Origin: Terriglobia bacterium
GTDB taxonomy: Bacteria; Acidobacteriota; Terriglobia; Terriglobales; Acidobacteriaceae
Direction: 5' to 3'
NCBI GenBank assembly: GCA_020072585.1
Contig: JAIQGL010000013.1
Location: forward strand, 1 to 64,000
Length of the DNA: 64,000 bases
Below, piece by piece: positions 7,780-17,022 of the stretch. The position numbers and the translations under genes were made by a program. Every line of letters begins with the position of its first letter. Position 1 is the first letter of the stretch. Under the pieces are notes generated by a model. The model worked only from the letters and a program-made list of their open reading frames with translations, made no database searches and was not told the DNA's origin.

Positions 7780-7870
7780 CTTGTGCGTTGATCATGTCGC
7801 ACGCATCAGGGCAGATTTCCAGATAGAATAGAAGGAACCCATTCTTAGGAACAGAGAGCCATAAACCGAT

Positions 7871-9706
7871 TTGAACTCCAGGATTCGCAATATCGCAATT
7901 ATCGCGCACGTAGACCACGGAAAAACCACGCTGGTAGACGCCATGTTGCGCCAGAGCGGCGCGTTTCGCGCCAATGAAGCTGTGGTGGACCGGGTCATGG
8001 ACTCGAACGACCTTGAGCGCGAGCGCGGCATCACCATTCTGGCGAAGAACACCGCCATTTTGTATCACGACGTAAAGATCAACATTGTAGACACACCCGG
8101 CCACAGCGATTTTGGCGGGGAAGTGGAGCGCGCCCTGAAAATGGTGGACGGCGTGATGTTGCTGGTGGACGCCAGCGAAGGCCCTCTGCCGCAGACGCGC
8201 TACGTGCTGAGCAAGGCCCTGGAAGCCGGTTTGCCGCCCGTGGTGGTGATCAACAAGATTGACCGGCCTGACGCTCGGGCTCAGGAAGTGCTCAACGAGC
8301 TTTACGATCTTTTTATCGATCTCGACGCGCGCGAAGACCAACTGGGGTTTCCCGTGCTCTATACCAACGCAAAAGCGGGCACGGCTTCCACCAGCATGGA
8401 TGTTCCGGGCGAGGACCTGCGGCCCTTGTTTGACGCCATTCTCGCCAGCACGCCGCCGCCTGCGGGAGATGCCGCGAGCGCATTGCAGATCCTGGTAGCG
8501 AACCTGGATTACAGTGACTATCTTGGCCGTCTGGCGATTGCCCGTGTGTTCAACGGAACACTGCGAAATGGCCAGGAAGCCGGTATTGCCAAGCTTGACG
8601 GCTCGTTGCAGAAATGGAAGATCACCAAACTGTTTTCCTTCAGCGGTCTCAAGCGCGTCGATATCGAGCAGACCGAACTGGGCGACATCGTGGCCATCGC
8701 CGGTGTAGAAGGCATTGGGATTGGTGAGACCATTACAGACGTTGAGAATCCCGCGCCTCTGCCGCACATCGTCATTGACGAGCCCACAATTGCCATGCAG
8801 TTTTCCGTGAACACCTCGCCATTTTCCGGACGCGAAGGAACGTACGTTACATCGCGCAACCTGCGTGACCGTCTGCAAAAAGAGCTGCTCACCAACGTTT
8901 CTCTGCGCGTCGAAGACAACGGTGCCACCGATTCATTCAAGGTCCTGGGCCGCGGCGAATTGCAACTTTCCATTTTGATTGAAACCATGCGCCGTGAAGG
9001 TTATGAACTTGCAGTGGGCAAGCCGGAAATCGTTACCAAACGCATTGACGGCAAGCTGATGGAGCCGCAGGAAAAGCTGATGGTGGATATTCCGGAAGCG
9101 TTCATCGGCGTGGTGATTGAAAAGCTGGGTGCGCGCAAAGGCCAGATGCTCAAGATGCACAATCACGGCTCCGGGCGCGTGCGGCTGGAATTTACCATCC
9201 CCAGCCGGGGCATGATCGGTCTGCGTTCAGAGATGCTGACCGATACGCGCGGCACTGTGATACTCAACTCTTTGTTTGACGGCTACACCGAGTGGCTGGG
9301 AGAAATTCCGCATCGCATGACCGGCGCTCTGGTTTCCGACCGCAACGGCCCCTCGACGGCTTATGCACTGTGGAGCCTGCAAGAACGCGGTGTTTTGTTC
9401 GTCGGCGCTGGTGTGGAGCTGTATGAAGGGATGATCGTGGGCGAGAATGCCCGCGAAGTCGATCTGGATGTGAATGCCGTCCGCGAAAAGAAGCTGACCA
9501 ACATGCGCGCCTCCACCGCCGACGAAGCCATCCGCCTGGTTCCGTTCAAGAACCTGACTTTGGAACAGGCGATTGAGTTTGTGGCTGACGACGAACTGGT
9601 TGAAGTCACGCCAAAATCGCTGCGGCTGCGCAAGAAAATCTTGCAGGCCAATCGACGGCCAAAGAAGAACGCAGCGCAGCCTGCCGGGACGCCGACAACC
9701 GTTTAG
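7871..9706 (+). CDS. typA: Ribosome-associated translational GTPase TypA/BipA
   Basis: 611 residues, normal for the family. The G1 loop AHVDHGKTT, effector loop RERGITI, G3 DTPGHSDF and G4 NKID are all present, followed by EF-G-like domains II, III and V and the TypA-specific C-terminal domain with a basic tail (RRPKKNAAQ). It binds the ribosome in a GTP-dependent way and helps ribosome assembly and stress translation. The start is a TTG at 7871: an in-frame stop lies 9 bases upstream and no better start follows before the conserved [13 protein letters not shown]. It follows a terminator and precedes a small lipoprotein by 8 bases. Confidence 0.95.
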   Translation: MNSRIRNIAIIAHVDHGKTTLVDAMLRQSGAFRANEAVVDRVMDSNDLERERGITILAKNTAILYHDVKINIVDTPGHSDFGGEVERALKMVDGVMLLVDASEGPLPQTRYVLSKALEAGLPPVVVINKIDRPDARAQEVLNELYDLFIDLDAREDQLGFPVLYTNAKAGTASTSMDVPGEDLRPLFDAILASTPPPAGDAASALQILVANLDYSDYLGRLAIARVFNGTLRNGQEAGIAKLDGSLQKWKITKLFSFSGLKRVDIEQTELGDIVAIAGVEGIGIGETITDVENPAPLPHIVIDEPTIAMQFSVNTSPFSGREGTYVTSRNLRDRLQKELLTNVSLRVEDNGATDSFKVLGRGELQLSILIETMRREGYELAVGKPEIVTKRIDGKLMEPQEKLMVDIPEAFIGVVIEKLGARKGQMLKMHNHGSGRVRLEFTIPSRGMIGLRSEMLTDTRGTVILNSLFDGYTEWLGEIPHRMTGALVSDRNGPSTAYALWSLQERGVLFVGAGVELYEGMIVGENAREVDLDVNAVREKKLTNMRASTADEAIRLVPFKNLTLEQAIEFVADDELVEVTPKSLRLRKKILQANRRPKKNAAQPAGTPTTV

Positions 9707-9714
9707 CGGCTGCC

Positions 9715-10137
9715 ATGATTTCGAAAGCAGCATGTCGATTGCTGATTATCGCGCTCTTGGCTGTAGTGAGTTGTAAGCACAAAAGGACTGACTCAGAGGC
9801 ACGATCATTACTCGTCGGCGAGTGGAACCTCCACATAGGCAGTGATTGTGCCATGTATGGTGTTGCGTCGGACAAGCTTATTCTTCATTCTGACGGAACG
9901 CTCGAGCAGCATACGGTTTCCAAGCGAGGCTTTCATTACGACGCACCTGCTGAGAAGTGGGACTTTCTACCAGAGCACAGCGTCTCCTTCGATTCACGAA
10001 AGAATTTCTTCAACAGCCAGCCGGCGAACGAATTTGTGGGCGCGAAAATAGGCGAGGTACTACTTGTGGAATTCACGACGCCACCCGTCATTCTGTTGAA
10101 TCCTAACGAAGATTGTTTCTATACCAAACCCAAATGA
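9715..10137 (+). CDS. Small predicted lipoprotein of unknown function
   Basis: 140 residues. The N-terminus is a lipoprotein signal: MISKAACRLLIIALLAVVSC, with Cys20 as the acylation site. The mature part has a GEWNLHIGSDCAMYG segment and DKLILHSDGTLEQH, a beta-rich pattern resembling lipocalin-like or glycoside-recognition cores in which a WxL...DG-T pattern is common, but no family is firmly recognised. Three mature cysteines are present. It begins 8 bases after typA and may be read with it, although no functional link is apparent. Confidence 0.7.
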   Translation: MISKAACRLLIIALLAVVSCKHKRTDSEARSLLVGEWNLHIGSDCAMYGVASDKLILHSDGTLEQHTVSKRGFHYDAPAEKWDFLPEHSVSFDSRKNFFNSQPANEFVGAKIGEVLLVEFTTPPVILLNPNEDCFYTKPK

Positions 10138-10229
10138 TCGGCGCGTGAACACCTAATAATTTCGTGTTCATTCGCGTGTATTCGCGGCGTACTTTTTCTG
10201 ATCTGCGCTTTTCTGCGCAAATCTGCGGC
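10138..10229. repeat. Short-word repeats between two convergent genes
   Basis: GTGAACAC pairs with a nearby GTGTTCA (a small hairpin), followed by repeated TTCGCG and ATCTGCG words (about 10148-10232). These are the kind of short-period non-coding repeats seen elsewhere in this window. The two genes either side converge here, so it may also act as a terminator zone. Confidence 0.4.
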
Positions 10230-11474
10230 TCACTCCAACTGCTTCCCCTTCGTCTCCGGCAATTGCGTGGCCATTATCGCGGTAAGCACAAACGCTATCG
10301 CGCACAGCAGGAATGCCGCGCTCAGGCCCTTTTTGTCCCCGACCCAGCCAATCGTGTAAGGCGCCACGCAGCTCAATGCGCGAGCGCCGTTGTACGTAAA
10401 GCCGAGAGCGCGTGCGCGAACACGCGTAGGAAAAATCTCGCTGCCGATGATCCCCGAGCCGGCAAAGAACCCTGTGCCGAAGAAACCGACTAGCGCCCCG
10501 AGAATAAGAATGATCCACTGCGTGCGCGCAGCGGCATAAAACGGGATGAGCGCAGCGGCGCTCAGTGTATACAGGATGAGGGACCGCTTGCGCCCCAGCT
10601 TGTCCGCGACCCACCCGTAGCAAAGATAGCCGGGAAACATTCCCACCAGGTTCAACGTGACCAGCAGCCCCGTTGTGTTCATCATCCCCAGGCCGCGTCC
10701 GCCTTTTTCGATGGGCAAAGTCAGATACGGCGGCATCCAGCTAAACAGGCCCCACCATGCGAAGAGTCCAAAGACATTCAGCAGCAGCAGAAATAGGGTC
10801 TGTTTCCGCAGTCCGGTGGAAAAGATTTCAGAGAACGGTGCCTTGGTCGTTGCCTGATCGCGATGCTGCTTCCACATCTCTGACTCAGGAACGCTCTTCC
10901 GTATCCACAAAGTGACCAGCGCGGGCAGAACGCCGACGAAGAAAACCGCGCGCCAATTCAAATGCAGACGGTCCAGAACAATCCATGCCGTAAGAGCGGC
11001 AGCGGCCAGACCCCAGGCCCAGGCGCTTTGCACAATCGCTATGGCCCGGGCGCGCAGATTGGTGGGCCACGTTTCTGCTACCAGGGTCGCGCCCGTGTTC
11101 CACTCGCCGCCCATGCCCAGCCCCAGGACAAAGCGGAAGAAAATGAGCATAACGATGGAAGTGGAAAATCCGGAGCCCAGCGAGCACAGCGAATACGTAA
11201 GAATGCTCAACATCAGCGCTTTGGTGCGGCCAATGCGGTCAGCGATGAAGCCAAAAAGCACTCCACCGATTCCTGACGCCAGCAGCATAAATGCATTGGG
11301 CAATCCGGCGATGGCCTTGGAATGGATGCCCAGCGCCGTCATCACGTGGATCTGCACGTTGCTGTAGAGCAGAACGTCAAATCCATCCAGCCCCCAGCCC
11401 AATGCCGCTGCAATCAGCGTGCGCTTCTGTGCCGGCGTGACTTGAGAGATCGTGGGGAGTGTGGTGGAAGCCAT
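10230..11474 (-). CDS. MFS transporter, aromatic-acid/metabolite:proton symporter type
   Basis: 414 residues with about 12 membrane helices. TM1 carries WGLDGFDVLLY, in which the Asp is typical of the aromatic acid:H+ and sugar-acid symporter branch, and the loop between TM2 and TM3 has GFIADRIGRTKAL, the MFS signature. The loop after TM4 reads GLGMGGEWNTGATL. The C-terminus is short (TKGKQLE). Substrate cannot be told from sequence. It is transcribed away from ribF, or at least is separated from it by an inverted-repeat element, and faces typA and the lipoprotein tail to tail. Confidence 0.85.
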   Translation of the reverse strand: MASTTLPTISQVTPAQKRTLIAAALGWGLDGFDVLLYSNVQIHVMTALGIHSKAIAGLPNAFMLLASGIGGVLFGFIADRIGRTKALMLSILTYSLCSLGSGFSTSIVMLIFFRFVLGLGMGGEWNTGATLVAETWPTNLRARAIAIVQSAWAWGLAAAALTAWIVLDRLHLNWRAVFFVGVLPALVTLWIRKSVPESEMWKQHRDQATTKAPFSEIFSTGLRKQTLFLLLLNVFGLFAWWGLFSWMPPYLTLPIEKGGRGLGMMNTTGLLVTLNLVGMFPGYLCYGWVADKLGRKRSLILYTLSAAALIPFYAAARTQWIILILGALVGFFGTGFFAGSGIIGSEIFPTRVRARALGFTYNGARALSCVAPYTIGWVGDKKGLSAAFLLCAIAFVLTAIMATQLPETKGKQLE

Positions 11475-11505
11475 TTGACAGTCGGGATTCTATCAGCTTG
11501 GGGCC

Positions 11506-11721
11506 AAGAATCCACCACGGAGACACGGAGGCACGGAGAAGAACTGTTTCTGATCTTGGCACAACGAGGTTCCGATGACTTTAGAAATAAGATGAGATAC
11601 GAGATTCGGAATTATCTTTTAGTTTTTAGACTGAATGTCTCGTGCGGATATGCGCATCGGTCTTCGGAGTTTCAGATGGAATGTTTTTCTCCGTGTCTCC
11701 GTGCCTCCGAGGTGGATTCTT
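11506..11721. repeat. Inverted array of period-8 repeats (CACGGAGA type)
   Basis: The left arm (11506-11541) reads AGAATCCACCACGGAGACAC and continues with ACGGAG words; the right arm (11685-11721) is its imperfect reverse complement, about 32 of 35 matching. Each arm is built of 8-base units ACGGAG(A/G)C. About 140 bases of unique, AT-richer sequence lie between. The right arm runs into the 3' end of ribF and supplies its last codons and stop. Confidence 0.75.
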
Positions 11722-12658
11722 CTTTTCCTATCAATCCAAAATACCGCTGTGCCCGTTTCACGTCTTTCCCTATCTGAGCTTTCAGAGCTTCTACAGACGG
11801 GAACTTGATTTCCGGCCGCAGCCATTTCAGGAAGGAAATCTCTACTTCGGTTTGTGCCGTCACGTCGAGCGGATGGAAGTCGAGCAGGTGGGTTTCAATG
11901 GCGAATGACTCATCGCCGAACGTTGGACGCAGGCCCACATTCGTGACTGAATTAAAAGTCTCATGGTCCACGCGCGTGCGTGTTAGGTAGACGCCGTTTC
12001 CGGGAACCAGATCGTCATAGCGGCTCAGGTTGATGGTTGGCACAGTGTATTTGTGACCATAGCCTCGGCCGCGCCCCGGAGCGCCGGTAATGCTGAAAGG
12101 TCTTCCCAAAAGACGCCCGGCCATACTGACCTTGCCCGCATTCAGCAGTGCGCGCACCTGGCTGCTGGAGACCACGATCCCGCGCACCATCATGACCGGA
12201 TAGACGCACACTTCAAAGCCAAACTGCCCGCCTAGCTCCTTCAGGCTTGCAGTGGTGCCCTGGGCTTTGTGTCCGAAATGGAAATTGTCTCCTTCATGCA
12301 CTTCTTTTGCGTGCAGTCTGCCCGCCAGAATATTGCGCGCAAATTCTTCCGCTGTGGTCATGGAGAAGTCGCGGGTGAAGGGGACTTCCAGCAGAGCATC
12401 CAGTCCGGTTTCTGCCAGCAGCGCTTCTTTCTTCGCCAGCGGCGTGATCAGCCGCGGCGTAACATCCGGCCGCAGGATGCGAAATGGATGCGGTTCAAAT
12501 GTGACCACCACGGCCCTGGCGCGGCTCTCGCGCGCACGCCGTACCATCTCATGCAAAACGTGCTGGTGGCCGCAGTGGATGCCGTCAAAATTTCCCACGC
12601 TGACAATGGTGGGTCCAAAATCCGCGGGTACTTCCTCCAGGGAGCGGAATATCTTCAT
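11672..12658 (-). CDS. ribF: Bifunctional riboflavin kinase / FAD synthetase
   Basis: 328 residues. It converts riboflavin to FMN and FMN to FAD. The N-terminal nucleotidyltransferase domain has VGNFDGIHCGHQHVL and later HEGDNFHFGHKAQG and VVSSSQVR; the C-terminal riboflavin kinase domain has GRPFSITG, GRGYGHKYTVPTINL and FAIETHLLDF. The last 15-18 residues (EESTSEARRHGEKHSI) are unlike the family; they are encoded by the right arm of a period-8 inverted repeat, suggesting the natural stop was displaced when the repeat arrived. The start overlaps the preceding gene as ATGA; last gene of the ygfZ-DUF1844-MBL-ribF unit. Confidence 0.93.
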   Translation of the reverse strand: MKIFRSLEEVPADFGPTIVSVGNFDGIHCGHQHVLHEMVRRARESRARAVVVTFEPHPFRILRPDVTPRLITPLAKKEALLAETGLDALLEVPFTRDFSMTTAEEFARNILAGRLHAKEVHEGDNFHFGHKAQGTTASLKELGGQFGFEVCVYPVMMVRGIVVSSSQVRALLNAGKVSMAGRLLGRPFSITGAPGRGRGYGHKYTVPTINLSRYDDLVPGNGVYLTRTRVDHETFNSVTNVGLRPTFGDESFAIETHLLDFHPLDVTAQTEVEISFLKWLRPEIKFPSVEALKAQIGKDVKRAQRYFGLIGKEESTSEARRHGEKHSI

Positions 12659-13428
12659 GCGATATCGAACTCCAGCTTCAAGCCATCATGCGCCAGGCGC
12701 ACGTGCTCCGGCAGCCCCTGATTGGTTTCCTGATGCGGCAGGTCATGCGAGATATGCGTAAAGAAAGCGCGTTGCGGCTTAAGTTCTTCCACCAGGCTGA
12801 GAGAGTTCGCTACCGTGGAGTGTGTGGGATGCGGACGATGGCGCAGAGCATCAAGAAAGAGAATGTCCAGGCCGCGCAGCTGCTCTTTGGACTCAGCTGG
12901 AATCTCGCTGAAGTCAGTGAGGTATGCGGCGGAGCCAAAACGGAAACCATGGATTTCAGCTTCTCCGTGCACGATCCTCACCGGCTCAAAGCGTGCGCCA
13001 AAGAGCTCCACCGCTCCGTTGAACCGGTTCATCTCTACGCGCGCGATTCCGCCAAATTTATAGTCTGACTTGAAGATATAACGGAAGATGCTCTCCAGGC
13101 TGCTGGCCGCGGTTTCATGAGCATAAAGCGGAATTTTGCCTTCGCGTTTGAAGCTGAGAGGGCGCACATCATCCAGGCCCAGGATGTGATCCGCGTGCGC
13201 GTGCGTATAAAGTATGGCGTCCAGCCGTGTGATTTTTTCCCGAATCGCCTGCTCGCGGAAATCCGGCGTCGTGTCAATGAGCACGGTGTGGCCGTCATAC
13301 TCCACCAGAACGGACGGACGTGTGCGCCGGTCATGCGGATCAGCCGAGGTGCACACGCGGCAGTTGCATCCGATGGTGGGAACGCCCATCGATGTACCGC
13401 TGCCCAGCACCGTGAGGATTGCTTTCAT
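12655..13428 (-). CDS. MBL-fold metallohydrolase, PhnP-like phosphodiesterase family
   Basis: 257 residues from the ATG at 13428, where the conserved MKAILTVLGSGTSMGVP begins. Metal ligands are visible: THAHADHILG (HxHxDH), a later HGE, and a C-terminal THISHD. The cysteine pair GCNCRVC after the first strand is typical of the PhnP/lipoyl-octanoyl-transferase-associated branch, which also binds a structural zinc. Likely cyclic phosphodiesterase or related hydrolase; substrate unknown. It lies 10 bases after the DUF1844 gene and overlaps ribF by 4 bases. Confidence 0.85.
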   Translation of the reverse strand: MKAILTVLGSGTSMGVPTIGCNCRVCTSADPHDRRTRPSVLVEYDGHTVLIDTTPDFREQAIREKITRLDAILYTHAHADHILGLDDVRPLSFKREGKIPLYAHETAASSLESIFRYIFKSDYKFGGIARVEMNRFNGAVELFGARFEPVRIVHGEAEIHGFRFGSAAYLTDFSEIPAESKEQLRGLDILFLDALRHRPHPTHSTVANSLSLVEELKPQRAFFTHISHDLPHQETNQGLPEHVRLAHDGLKLEFDIA

Positions 13429-13438
13429 TTCTTGGCTT

Positions 13439-14089
13439 CTACTTCTTATCGCCGGGCGGCATGGCTCCAGGCGGCACCGCTCCCGGCCTGGTGGCGGAGG
13501 TCGCAACGGCGTTGGTGATCTCGATCCAGGCCATCCGCAATTCAAAGAGCACATTTTGCAGCAATGTTTTTTCGCGGTCGCTCAGGTTTCCCTTGGTTTT
13601 GTCCTGCAGGATGGAGAGCGAATCAATCGTCTGCCGCGCGCCAATAATGTCCACGCGGGGCTGCTCGCCTTCCTGCCGGATTGCGCCCATCTGAATCAGC
13701 GCGCTCATATAAAACGACTCAATCACGCGCTCAAAGTTCATCTCCATCGGACCGCCCTGGGGGGCCTTGCCCGCGGCGGAGATCATCTCGTCAATTTTTC
13801 TGCCTGAGGCCTTGTACGCTTCACTCTGTTCGTGCTGTTCTTCGGCAGTGGGAGGTGCCGGCAGTTCATCGTCCTGCTCAGGGCCTTGCGGCGCCTGCCC
13901 GGCAGGTGGTTGTGCGGCAGCGGCGGGCGGCGTTGTCTTCTGGACTGGTGGCGGTGGCGGTGTGGTTTTTGGCGCTGGCGGCGCCGCTGCTTTTTCCTCT
14001 TCCGCTACCGGAGCATCAGGACGTGGCTCGCCTTCGGTCCCAAATCTGCGTCGGTCCGTTACTACAAACTCTGATTTTTTCTCAGCCAT
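13439..14089 (-). CDS. DUF1844 domain protein
   Basis: 216 residues. The N-terminal FVVTDRRRFGTEGEPR is the usual lead-in of this family; then comes a 70-residue Pro/Ala-rich low-complexity linker (PPPPPVQKTTPPAAAAQPPA), and the DUF1844 helical domain (about 130-195): MNFERVIESFYMSALIQMG and a QTIDSLSILQDKTKGNL helix. A proline-rich tail follows. Family function is unknown; its neighbours are housekeeping genes for folate-linked Fe-S repair and flavin synthesis. The start codon lies 16 bases after the ygfZ stop, so it is in the same operon. Confidence 0.85.
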   Translation of the reverse strand: MAEKKSEFVVTDRRRFGTEGEPRPDAPVAEEEKAAAPPAPKTTPPPPPVQKTTPPAAAAQPPAGQAPQGPEQDDELPAPPTAEEQHEQSEAYKASGRKIDEMISAAGKAPQGGPMEMNFERVIESFYMSALIQMGAIRQEGEQPRVDIIGARQTIDSLSILQDKTKGNLSDREKTLLQNVLFELRMAWIEITNAVATSATRPGAVPPGAMPPGDKK

Positions 14090-14105
14090 TCATTCCTCAG
14101 TGTTA

Positions 14106-15176
14106 TTAGATTTTTTCAAATACCAGGCCTTGAAAAGGCAGCTCAACCACCGTTGCTTCAAGACCGTTTAAGTCGATCTTTGGCCCTGCGGCCAGCGCTT
14201 CGCGGCGAACATAGCCAAGCCCGATATTCTTATCTCCACCTGGCGCAGGCACACGGGCGATCGTTGTGATTTCAGCAAGAGCGCGGCCGTCAGCTTCATA
14301 TTTCCCGGGTGCAGGGACCCGTTCGCTGAAGACAAACCCCGTAAACTTGCGGTGCACCTGTCCGCGCGCGCGGATACGCTCTACAATTTCCTGCCCGATG
14401 TAACAGCCTTTCGTGAAAGTCAGGGCCTGCATCTGTTCGGTTTCCTGCGGCAGGTCGCGATCGCGAATGTCCTGGCCATAGTTAGGGATGCCGCGCAACA
14501 CTCTCCACATTTCCAGCGCTTCGGCGCCAACCGGCTGCGCGCCGGAGCTGATCAGCTTGGTCCAGAGATTTTGCGCCTGGTCCGCATCAAGCCAGAGCTC
14601 AAACCATCCAGGCCTTTGTTCAGGGCCACGGACTAGAGTAATCGAGATACCGTCCACGCTCAGATCACGAAGCTCCAGCGGCTCCATGCCCGTTGCGTTG
14701 ATTCCGGCACTGGCGAGCACAGATTCTGCCTTGGGTCCACAGAGGCCCAGGGTAAGCAGCGCATCACCTGCGCTGGTCAGCTCAACTTTATCCATGATGA
14801 TGAAGCGTTTCATCGTGGTGAGCAGCGCTTCCGCCTGGCTGGCGTCCGTCTCCATGATCAGCGACTCGCCCCGGTTGTAGATGTATAAGTCTCCCAGGAT
14901 TCGGCCCTGCGCGTTCAGCACAAAGTTATATTTGCCTCGATTTACCGGCAAGTCGCGCACGTTATTGGTGACCATGTTGTGCAGCCAGCGCACCCGGTCC
15001 TTGCCCGCAACGTTGATCCTGCCACGCCATGCGAGCGAAAAAATGCCGCAGCCGGAGTGCAGTGCCGCAAGCTCACTGGCGGGGTCGCCAAAGCTGAGCG
15101 CGGTTTCCACGCCGTTATACACACCGATGCGGGTTTCGGCGGAAGAGATCCAGGGATAGAGAGCGGTTTGCGGCAT
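14106..15176 (-). CDS. ygfZ: YgfZ/GcvT-family folate-binding protein
   Basis: 356 residues from the ATG at 15176 (a TTG at 15200 would add eight residues). The family signature KGCYIGQE appears at about residue 236, and the N-terminal GcvT-like folate domain has HSGCGIFSL and VRWLHNMVTNNVRDL. Family members use tetrahydrofolate to help assemble or repair Fe-S clusters. The gene is first in the minus-strand unit with DUF1844, the MBL hydrolase and ribF. Confidence 0.88.
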   Translation of the reverse strand: MPQTALYPWISSAETRIGVYNGVETALSFGDPASELAALHSGCGIFSLAWRGRINVAGKDRVRWLHNMVTNNVRDLPVNRGKYNFVLNAQGRILGDLYIYNRGESLIMETDASQAEALLTTMKRFIIMDKVELTSAGDALLTLGLCGPKAESVLASAGINATGMEPLELRDLSVDGISITLVRGPEQRPGWFELWLDADQAQNLWTKLISSGAQPVGAEALEMWRVLRGIPNYGQDIRDRDLPQETEQMQALTFTKGCYIGQEIVERIRARGQVHRKFTGFVFSERVPAPGKYEADGRALAEITTIARVPAPGGDKNIGLGYVRREALAAGPKIDLNGLEATVVELPFQGLVFEKI

Positions 15177-15389
15177 AGTCCAATATTTGATTATAGCCAA
15201 CCGTAGGGCCAGTTTTAGAAAACTGGCTCTATGGCGTATCAGCGTCTAGAGATTTGCTTGCAAATCGCGGGCCTTTAGGCAGACGTTTATCGCGCGAGCG
15301 ATAAAACATGAGTATGAGGTAACGGATTATCTAGCTGCTAAAACGGCGTTCTCTACCTCCCTCATCTGTCCCACTGCTAAACTCATCCT

Positions 15390-15626
15390 ATGCCTGATCC
15401 GCTCCCAGAAAAGAACAGCAGCCAGAGCATGTGGCGACAGATTGGCCGGTACAGCAATCTGGGATTCGTTCTGCCTGCGGCGGTTGTTGTCGGGTTGGTG
15501 ATCGGCCACCTGCTGGATCGCTGGCTCAACACATCCTGGATCACGCTGGCCGGACTGCTGGTGGGGTGCGTAGCCGGATTTGTCGCGTTGATACGCGGCG
15601 TGGTCAGGGCCGGCAAGGACACATGA
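15390..15626 (+). CDS. atpZ: AtpZ/AtpI small ATP synthase accessory protein
   Basis: 78 residues with two membrane helices (about 25-43 and 49-68), joined by HLLDRWLNTSW, the normal form of AtpZ/AtpI proteins that help c-ring assembly or Mg/Ca supply. The stop overlaps the next start as ATGA. It opens the a/c-subunit ATP synthase cluster. Confidence 0.85.
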   Translation: MPDPLPEKNSSQSMWRQIGRYSNLGFVLPAAVVVGLVIGHLLDRWLNTSWITLAGLLVGCVAGFVALIRGVVRAGKDT

Positions 15627-16114
15627 GCACGCCACCAGAAAAACCGGCCTCAGATGAAACACCCGTTTCTGCTGAAACACCCGTTTCTGCTGAAACAGAA
15701 GACCGTCTCTCCGGCGCCTATCGCCGTATTCAGCGCGGTGCGATTGCTTTAAGCGTAACTGCCACCATCGCCGCATTTTTACTGGTGAACTGGCCCAGCG
15801 GGTTAGGTCTGGCTATCGGATCAGCACTCGCGTTCATCAACTTTGTCTGGCTGCATCACGGCACTGAAACCATGGTGCAGCGGATGATCGCTCCTGCCGG
15901 CCATGCTCCTTCAAAATTTCGCTTAATGTTCCATTTTCCGGGGCGTTATCTGCTCGTAATTGCGGTGGCATATGTTATATTAAAAAGTTACCCGCGGATG
16001 CTGATTGGCTTCATGGTGGGCTTGGTTTTGCCGGTTCTGGCCTCCATGGGCGAGGGTATCTACGAAGCGGTTGTAATCAGCAAGATAGACCAGCCCCCGG
16101 GTTCGCGAACCTAA
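15623..16114 (+). CDS. ATP synthase subunit I-like membrane protein
   Basis: 163 residues starting at the ATG that overlaps the atpZ stop. After an acidic N-terminus with a duplicated ETPVSAETPVSAETE stretch (18-base DNA repeat), four membrane helices follow (about 41-57, 60-75, 102-120, 124-145) with LMFHFPGRYLLVI. The pattern fits the AtpI/subunit I family that accompanies Fo genes. The next gene, atpB, begins 76 bases on. Confidence 0.75.
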   Translation: MSTPPEKPASDETPVSAETPVSAETEDRLSGAYRRIQRGAIALSVTATIAAFLLVNWPSGLGLAIGSALAFINFVWLHHGTETMVQRMIAPAGHAPSKFRLMFHFPGRYLLVIAVAYVILKSYPRMLIGFMVGLVLPVLASMGEGIYEAVVISKIDQPPGSRT

Positions 16115-16190
16115 AGATTAGCGCGCCCAAACTTAGCGGTTCGAGATTCATTTTCAGTTTTAGATTTTCAAGGTTGATACAAACAGAAAA

Positions 16191-16922
16191 ATGCCTGAGC
16201 AGCTCTGGTTAACTGAATTTCTAAATCATCATCTTGGCGCGATAACCACTTCGTTATTGCGTCATCTTGGCATTCAGCCAACGTATCCTGATGCACCCAT
16301 AACCAATGCCGTAACCATGGAGTTTCTGGTTGTTTTCATGCTGCTGGCTTTCTTCTTGGCGGTGCGTGCCAGCTTGTCCGTGGAAAAGCCGGGCGGATTG
16401 CAGCACACCGTGGAAGCGCTTCAGGAATTGATTGCGGAGCAGGCCAATGGAGTCATTGGACATGGCTATGAGCGTTATCTGCCGTATGCCATTACCCTCT
16501 GGTACTTCATTTTGCTGTCGAATCTGCTTGGTCTTGTGCCCGGATTTGAATCGCCGACGGCCAATCCGGCCGTTCCGCTCGGTTGCGCGCTGGTGACATT
16601 TGTTTACTACCATTTTCACGGGATCCGTACCCACCGCTTTCATTACATCAAACAGTTCATTGGTCCTGTAGGTGCTTTGGCGCCACTCCTGTTGCTGATT
16701 GAAATCATCAGCCACTTTGCCCGTATCCTGTCACTCACCGTCCGTCTTTACGCCAACATGTTCGCCGGTGACATGGTCACGCTGGCGTTCTTTTCGCTGG
16801 TGCCGGTACTGGTTCCGGTCGCGTTTCTGGGGCTGCATCTGTTTGTATCACTGGTGCAGACATTCATTTTTGTAATGCTCACGCTGGTCTATCTCGGCAT
16901 GGCAGTCAGCGAAGAGCACTAG
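16191..16922 (+). CDS. atpB: F-type ATP synthase subunit a
   Basis: 243 residues, five to six membrane helices. The essential Arg lies in LSLTVRLYANM (Arg185), in the helix that faces the c-ring. Loops include GFESPTANPAVPL and the conserved GHGYERYLPY region. It forms the proton half-channels of Fo. Upstream comes the subunit I-like gene, downstream atpE after 100 bases that contain a hairpin. No b, delta or F1 genes are present in this window. Confidence 0.95.
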   Translation: MPEQLWLTEFLNHHLGAITTSLLRHLGIQPTYPDAPITNAVTMEFLVVFMLLAFFLAVRASLSVEKPGGLQHTVEALQELIAEQANGVIGHGYERYLPYAITLWYFILLSNLLGLVPGFESPTANPAVPLGCALVTFVYYHFHGIRTHRFHYIKQFIGPVGALAPLLLLIEIISHFARILSLTVRLYANMFAGDMVTLAFFSLVPVLVPVAFLGLHLFVSLVQTFIFVMLTLVYLGMAVSEEH

Positions 16923-16963
16923 AAGCCATCGATTTTTGGGTAACATGCCGCCAGCGTGAGGGC

Positions 16964-16981
16964 TCCGTCCCCCAGGACGGA
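16964..16981 (+). promoter_or_regulatory. Intercistronic hairpin before atpE
   Basis: TCCGTCC (16964-16970) pairs with GGACGGA (16975-16981) around a CCCA loop. It sits between atpB and atpE and is not followed by a T tract. Together with the strong AGGAGG ribosome-binding site before atpE, it could protect or set the level of the atpE message, which is needed in excess (inference). Confidence 0.4.
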
Positions 16982-17022
16982 CGTCAACCACCCACTGGCA
17001 GCAAATTCATGAGGAGGAATAA

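Noticed and set aside
7739-8878. Long minus-strand open frame of 379 codons antisense to typA
   Set aside because: It is wholly antisense to the confident typA gene and its translation has no recognisable domain.
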